Assembly (NCBI GenBank): GCA_023426245.1
Contig: JAFABB010000037.1
Span: 13,551-77,550, forward strand
From: Bacillota bacterium
GTDB taxonomy: Bacteria; Bacillota; UBA4882; UBA8346
DNA: 64,000 nt
Direction of reading: 5' to 3'
Part shown: one piece after another, positions 60,429 through 64,000 of the stretch
How positions within the stretch are numbered: the stretch's first letter is position 1
Layout: each line of letters starts with the position of its first letter
Notes under the pieces: model-generated
The model's input: only the letters and a program-made list of their open reading frames with translations
Told to the model about the DNA's origin: nothing
The model's database searches: none
Program-made: the position numbers and the translations under genes

Positions 60429-61322
60429 ATGTCAAAATATCAGGCCTTGGCAAATTTTCTGAAACATGCTTGCAACCAATATAATCTGCAACTGTGTTTC
60501 AATGACTTCAGCGGATTTATTGCCATTGACAAACAGCTTGACCAGGTATTGCAACCGTTTATGGCTCACACCAATCCCTATTGCATGTACCTTAAAAGCA
60601 ACCGGGGGGTTTACGGTCAATGTCTGGCCCTTAAAAAGAAGATTGCAGAAAAATCCATAAAACTTCAAAGCCCATTTTACGGCATTTGTCACGCCGGAGT
60701 CGGTGAATATATCATTCCTATTGATTATCAAGGCAATTTATTAGGCGTTATTAATGTCGGGGTGTTTCAGGTTGAAGCGGATTTGGCAACTTATCTAGCG
60801 CGAAAGGTCTGCAAACGCTCGGGGTTATCGGAAGAAATGGCAAAAGAGCTTTATTTTCAATCGCTCACGCAAAACCCTCCCTCTTTAAAAACCATCACCG
60901 ATACTTTTGCAATCCTCGCCGATTATTTAGGCGATATTCATTCGATTATCCAGTCCTCAAATTCCGGCCTAAAACCGGGTAAAAAAAGTTACTACTCCAG
61001 CGAAGACAGTATTCTGGCCCATATCCTCGATTATATCAAACAAAATTACCGCGAACCGCTTACCGTTGAACAAATCAGTAACTTCTGCCATTGCAGTGAA
61101 TCTTATGTCAACCATCTTTTCAAAAAACGGGTGGGGATTACTATCAAAATGTATATCAATAAAATCCGCGTCGAACAAGCCCGGACCCAGCTGGTGGAAT
61201 CCGGTGGTAAAGTGGCAGAAATCGCCTATACCGTAGGATTCAACGACTCCAATTATTTTTCCAGGGTTTTCACTGAACTTACAGGGATATCGCCCCTGGA
61301 GTACAGGCGGAGGTTTTCATGA
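60429..61322 (+). CDS. AraC-family regulator with PocR ligand-binding domain
   Basis: Two hundred and ninety-seven residues. Residues about 5-170 form a PocR domain with several Cys (HTNPYCMY; GQCLALKKK; GICHAGVGEYIIPI), a fold that senses small hydrocarbon or sugar-like ligands. Residues 200-297 are the AraC HTH (LTVEQISNFCHCSESYVNHL, then VAEIAYTVGFNDSNYFSRVF and PLEYRRR). It is divergent from the FAD oxidoreductase gene (start 60189), the natural target. The four Cys may bind a metal or cluster in the sensor domain. Confidence 0.92.
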   Translation: MSKYQALANFLKHACNQYNLQLCFNDFSGFIAIDKQLDQVLQPFMAHTNPYCMYLKSNRGVYGQCLALKKKIAEKSIKLQSPFYGICHAGVGEYIIPIDYQGNLLGVINVGVFQVEADLATYLARKVCKRSGLSEEMAKELYFQSLTQNPPSLKTITDTFAILADYLGDIHSIIQSSNSGLKPGKKSYYSSEDSILAHILDYIKQNYREPLTVEQISNFCHCSESYVNHLFKKRVGITIKMYINKIRVEQARTQLVESGGKVAEIAYTVGFNDSNYFSRVFTELTGISPLEYRRRFS

Positions 61323-61403
61323 TGATCAAAATTCTTTTGGCAGGAAAAAAGAGGAATGAATAGAAATTATTAATTTTATAATGATTCATTAGGAGGAAAT
61401 CGG

Positions 61404-62603
61404 ATGAAGTTGCGCTTTTTATTAACGATATCGTTGATGTCGGTAATTTTGACATTAACTACCGTTGGTTATTGTACGAACGACCCGTTTAATGGCAAAA
61501 TTATTTATCATGAGGAATTTAGCGATAACCGCAACAATTGGGACCTTAATCAGGATCGATATACTGATTCTAAGATTGACAACGGGGTTTATATTTTAAC
61601 CAATAAAATAGATAACGGCTTCTCTTACACCATCAATTCGGTTTCCATCGATCAAGACCGGGATTTTCAAATTGAAACTTCTATTGCCAATGTGGATGGC
61701 TCAGGAAATAACCTGTTTGGAGTGATCTGGGGCTATAAAAATGTCGGCAATTTTTACGTGTTCGGCATTTCAAGAAATGGCGCTTTTAATTATTTAAAAC
61801 ATGTCGATAGCAAATGGGAAACGGTGATTGACTGGACCCGCTCAACTTATATTAAAAAAGGAAACACCGATAACCGGCTGACTGTTGTAAAATCAGGAAT
61901 GCAATTGCAGTTTTTTATTAACGGCCATCATGTTGGCGATGCCCCATTTGAAAAATTCTTCGGTAATAATATTGGATTATATAACTCCTCCAAACAGACA
62001 GTGACATTTGATAATTTCCTTATAACCCAGTCGACTTCGGACGCTCCAATTGAACGTGTGGTTTACCGGGAAGATTTTCTCAATAATGATGACGGCTGGT
62101 TTGGAATTAATAACAATGAAGTCGCGGCCCAAGTTGAACAGGGCTATTATATTTATGAATACAAAAAGTCCAAGAGCGCATATTTTAGCTGGCATGAGGT
62201 TGCTCTGGGCGAGGACAAGGATTTCAAGGTTGAGGCGAACATTACCAAAATTTCCGGTGTGGACGATACCGCTTTTTCATTAGTCTGGGGCATGAAAGAT
62301 GTAAAAAACTATTATGCTTTTGGGATTAATGGCAATGGCGGTTACATGGTTGAAAAATCGATTGACGGCCAATGGGAAAATATCACCCATTGGAATAGTT
62401 CTTCATATATAAACAAGAAAAACGCCATTAATAAGCTGGCAATTCTAAAAAATAAGGATAAATTGGAGTTCTATATCAATGACCGCCAGGTCAATGAGAT
62501 CCCCTATGCCAAGTTCCTTGGGAACAAGATCGGGTTTCTGATTGGCAATAAAATAAAAATTGCCGTTGATAACCTAATCGTAACCCAATATGGTGAAAAA
62601 TAA
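61404..62603 (+). CDS. Secreted protein with two LamG/DUF1080-like repeats
   Basis: Three hundred and ninety-nine residues. An N-terminal signal peptide (LRFLLTISLMSVILTLTTVG) precedes two similar ~185-residue repeats. Each opens with IIYHEEFSDNRNNW or VVYREDFLNNDDGW, contains LFGVIWGYKNVGNFYVFGIS or FSLVWGMKDVKNYYAFGING, and ends TFDNFLITQ or VDNLIVTQ. This concanavalin-like beta-sandwich layout is used for carbohydrate binding. The repeats share the same order of motifs, so they arose by internal duplication. Start ATG has TTAGGAGGAAATCGG upstream. It follows the PocR-AraC gene by 82 bp and ends before the stem-loop at 62696. Ligand unknown. Confidence 0.82.
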   Translation: MKLRFLLTISLMSVILTLTTVGYCTNDPFNGKIIYHEEFSDNRNNWDLNQDRYTDSKIDNGVYILTNKIDNGFSYTINSVSIDQDRDFQIETSIANVDGSGNNLFGVIWGYKNVGNFYVFGISRNGAFNYLKHVDSKWETVIDWTRSTYIKKGNTDNRLTVVKSGMQLQFFINGHHVGDAPFEKFFGNNIGLYNSSKQTVTFDNFLITQSTSDAPIERVVYREDFLNNDDGWFGINNNEVAAQVEQGYYIYEYKKSKSAYFSWHEVALGEDKDFKVEANITKISGVDDTAFSLVWGMKDVKNYYAFGINGNGGYMVEKSIDGQWENITHWNSSSYINKKNAINKLAILKNKDKLEFYINDRQVNEIPYAKFLGNKIGFLIGNKIKIAVDNLIVTQYGEK

Positions 62604-62695
62604 AATTCGTTATACCTTCTGGAGCAAATATTCGTACAACCCACCGATTTTCAGTATATTTTAACCTACTAAACTTTCACTATCCATTTGGATAT

Positions 62696-62757
62696 CCTCC
62701 CTTGCTTTTTATGCGGTTCAACCCCATTTATTTTCCCAAGGGAGGTTTCCTTTTTTC
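62696..62757 (+). terminator. Terminator after the secreted repeat protein
   Basis: CCTCCCTTG (62696-62704) and CAAGGGAGG (62737-62745) followed by TTTCCTTTTTTC, 92 bp past the stop. A further perfect hairpin GGAAGCGGA/TCCGCTTCC lies at 62822-62841. Confidence 0.65.
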
Positions 62758-62885
62758 TACTCATAGGCGTAGTCTTTTTGGAACCACCGGCTTAGCCGGG
62801 GTTTTCAGAGACACAAGAAAAGGAAGCGGATTTCCGCTTCCCTACCGACTTTGGCATTAAATTTGGGTCCGCCCTCATTCTATCT

Positions 62886-63004
62886 GAGGCTGTCTAAAAA
62901 GCAATTCAAAATCAATAAGAAATACAATATATAGCTTCATCGAATGGTTTGACTTCAATATATTGTATTTCTTTATCGTTACAATTTACTTTTGGGACAG
63001 CCCC
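62886..63004. mobile_element. MITE-like palindromic element, best copy
   Basis: About 119 bp with terminal arms GAGGCTGTCTAAAAAG and CTTTTGGGACAGCCCCC, and inner arms AAGAAATACAATATAT/ATATATTGTATTTCTT. The ends look like those of Firmicute insertion sequences with GGCTGTCCCAAAAG termini, but no transposase fits inside. Related copies are at 26771-26890 and 27428-27557, and an end fragment is at 21968. Confidence 0.65.
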
Positions 63005-63045
63005 CGAATTGCGATGCGTTGCAGGTTCCATCCCAAATTCCTTCA

Positions 63046-63678
63046 TTAAAACTTAAAACCGGCTCCCAAAGTAAGACCTTTGGCTTTTACTTCCTGATCG
63101 AGCCCGTTAATTTTGAATTGATAGTACCGGTAACCTAAGGAAGCATATACATCCTTGGTGAGAAGATAATTAAGTTTAACCTTGAGGTTAAGGAGATCAG
63201 CGTTATGATGAGTTCCGTATTGTTCAAATTTACCAGTCAAAGAAACACCTATATCTCCTTCCAGATTTACTTTCTTCGAAAGATTGCAGATCGCGTCCAC
63301 GCCTATTAAAACACCGCTAAATGTCTGATCGGAATCGTCAAAATCCCGTTTATAGCCGGAAAGCGTAGCATATAATTGGAGATCGGAGTTTTTTATGATT
63401 TGATAGCCGCCTTTGATGTCATAGCCGCTAAAATTGTCATCCGGATTATAATCTTGATCCCAATTGCCGGTAAGAAGCTCCAGGTTTAATTTGAGTTTAT
63501 CAACCGGCAACTCAAACCCGATATAAGTATCATGAGCATCCCCATCTCCATACCCGTCCGGATCTGCTACTATTCCTCCGGCCATAGTGTCTAAATAAAC
63601 ACTGGCTGCCTGGGTACTGACAACCGAGGAAATAAGTAAAAGCCCTCCCATGATGAAGACTAAGAAAAACTTTTTCAC
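63046..63678 (-). CDS. Small outer-membrane-type beta-barrel protein
   Basis: About 210 residues from GTG 63678, with AGGAGG 7 nt upstream. Signal peptide FFLVFIMGGLLLISSVVSTQAA. The mature part is a run of alternating amphipathic strands (LKLNLELLTGNW; LQLYATLSGYKR; FSGVLIGVDAICN; VNLEGDIGVSLTG; LLNLKVKLNYLL; DVYASLGYRYYQFKIN; GLTLGAGFKF) ending in a C-terminal Phe, the classical signal for BAM-mediated assembly. About eight strands, like OmpX/OmpW-type barrels. Its presence implies an outer membrane. Monocistronic; role unknown. Confidence 0.8.
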   Translation of the reverse strand: MKKFFLVFIMGGLLLISSVVSTQAASVYLDTMAGGIVADPDGYGDGDAHDTYIGFELPVDKLKLNLELLTGNWDQDYNPDDNFSGYDIKGGYQIIKNSDLQLYATLSGYKRDFDDSDQTFSGVLIGVDAICNLSKKVNLEGDIGVSLTGKFEQYGTHHNADLLNLKVKLNYLLTKDVYASLGYRYYQFKINGLDQEVKAKGLTLGAGFKF

Positions 63679-63748
63679 TACCAATCCTCCTTTTTTAAAT
63701 TTTCCTTGTTATAATATCCCAAGTGCCACTATTTTATGCAAAGATGGA

Positions 63749-64000
63749 TCATTCATGGAAAGTGATAGCGGTTAAAAATAGGTTAATTTCTTCACGACTG
63801 TCCGGGTGTGGAACCATTTCCCCCTTCACCCTTTTCACTTCTTCGAAATCCTTTTTCTTTAAGCTACAATAATTCTCTTCTCCCGTTATCCCATGATCCA
63901 ACAGTTCGATACCCATGATTTTCCCGGTTCCCGGACCCAATATTCATCTTCCCAGCCACTTCTTCAACCCCAATCCGTCTTTCAATATCTGCCTGTAAAT
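63749..64000 (-). pseudogene. RadC-like C-terminal remnant
   Basis: The 63-residue frame 63749-63940 contains KIMGIELLDHGITGEENYCS, matching the RadC (JAB-type) C-terminus. The upstream region in another frame gives ADIERRIGVEEVAGK, recalling ADIEVTKRLVEAGK. A frame change between them indicates a degraded gene whose rest lies beyond the window edge. Complete RadC proteins are about 225 residues. Confidence 0.4.

Noticed and set aside
62886..63004. Complete insertion sequence
   Set aside because: IS-like ends are present but the 119-bp interval cannot encode a transposase.

Overview
The window looks like a chromosomal stretch of a carbohydrate-fermenting Bacillota-type bacterium (about 40-45% G+C by eye, strong AGGAGG ribosome-binding sites, TTG/GTG starts, many Rho-independent terminators, a c-di-AMP riboswitch of the ydaO/yuaA class). 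Two things point to a diderm (outer-membrane) Firmicute: a small beta-barrel protein ending in Phe at 63046-63678, and three ABC-transporter solute-binding proteins whose signal peptides lack a lipobox cysteine. I cannot name the species. No rRNA, tRNA, CRISPR array or intact insertion sequence was seen.

Left region (1-8150): a ribose-type ABC transporter (rbsA, rbsC, rbsB) with a LacI regulator downstream and a FucU-type sugar mutarotase upstream. Directly upstream of rbsA is an unusual two-component pair: a kinase whose N-terminal half is an RbsA-like ABC ATPase domain with degenerate catalytic motifs, fused to GAF and a HisKA_2-type histidine kinase, followed by an ANTAR (RNA-binding antiterminator) response regulator. 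A promoter lies just after the ANTAR gene, and a strong terminator hairpin sits inside the rbsA leader. This suggests transporter expression controlled by sensor-driven antitermination.

Accessory array (about 8200-16300): single small genes (DUF2442-like, GNAT, membrane-anchored unknown, GrpB, unknown, membrane-fused C45-type amidohydrolase, Imm63-like immunity protein, a Phd/RelE toxin-antitoxin pair), nearly all on the minus strand. Between them are roughly 170-200 bp imperfect palindromes of one family. The layout resembles an integron cassette array (attC-like elements without a visible integrase) and is the most interesting structure in the window.

Middle region: a tight operon of glutamine-dependent asparagine-synthase-like amidotransferase, opine-dehydrogenase-like enzyme and B12-binding mutase-like protein sits under a c-di-AMP riboswitch (16628-20988). 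A small coiled-coil gene, a tandem HD-GYP protein and a Gfo/Idh/MocA oxidoreductase follow. Next comes a one-module NRPS (C-A-T-reductase, split by an A8 frame break) with a LuxR-type regulator and a membrane histidine kinase (27564-35150). A small redox protein, a shikimate kinase, an Lrp regulator and an MBL-fold hydrolase complete this part (35287-37677).

Right region: an alpha-mannoside utilisation locus (GH38, MFS, LplA/B/C-type transporter, GH99-like enzyme, AraR-type GntR regulator; 37746-48368). Beyond it is a second sugar-uptake locus (FAD oxidoreductases, MalF/MalG-type permeases, binding protein, YesM/YesN-type two-component system, PocR-AraC regulator; 48794-61322). At the right end are a secreted two-repeat protein, the beta-barrel protein and a RadC-like remnant. 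Several short palindromic repeat families (MITE-like, about 230 bp repeats, nested palindromes) are scattered between genes.
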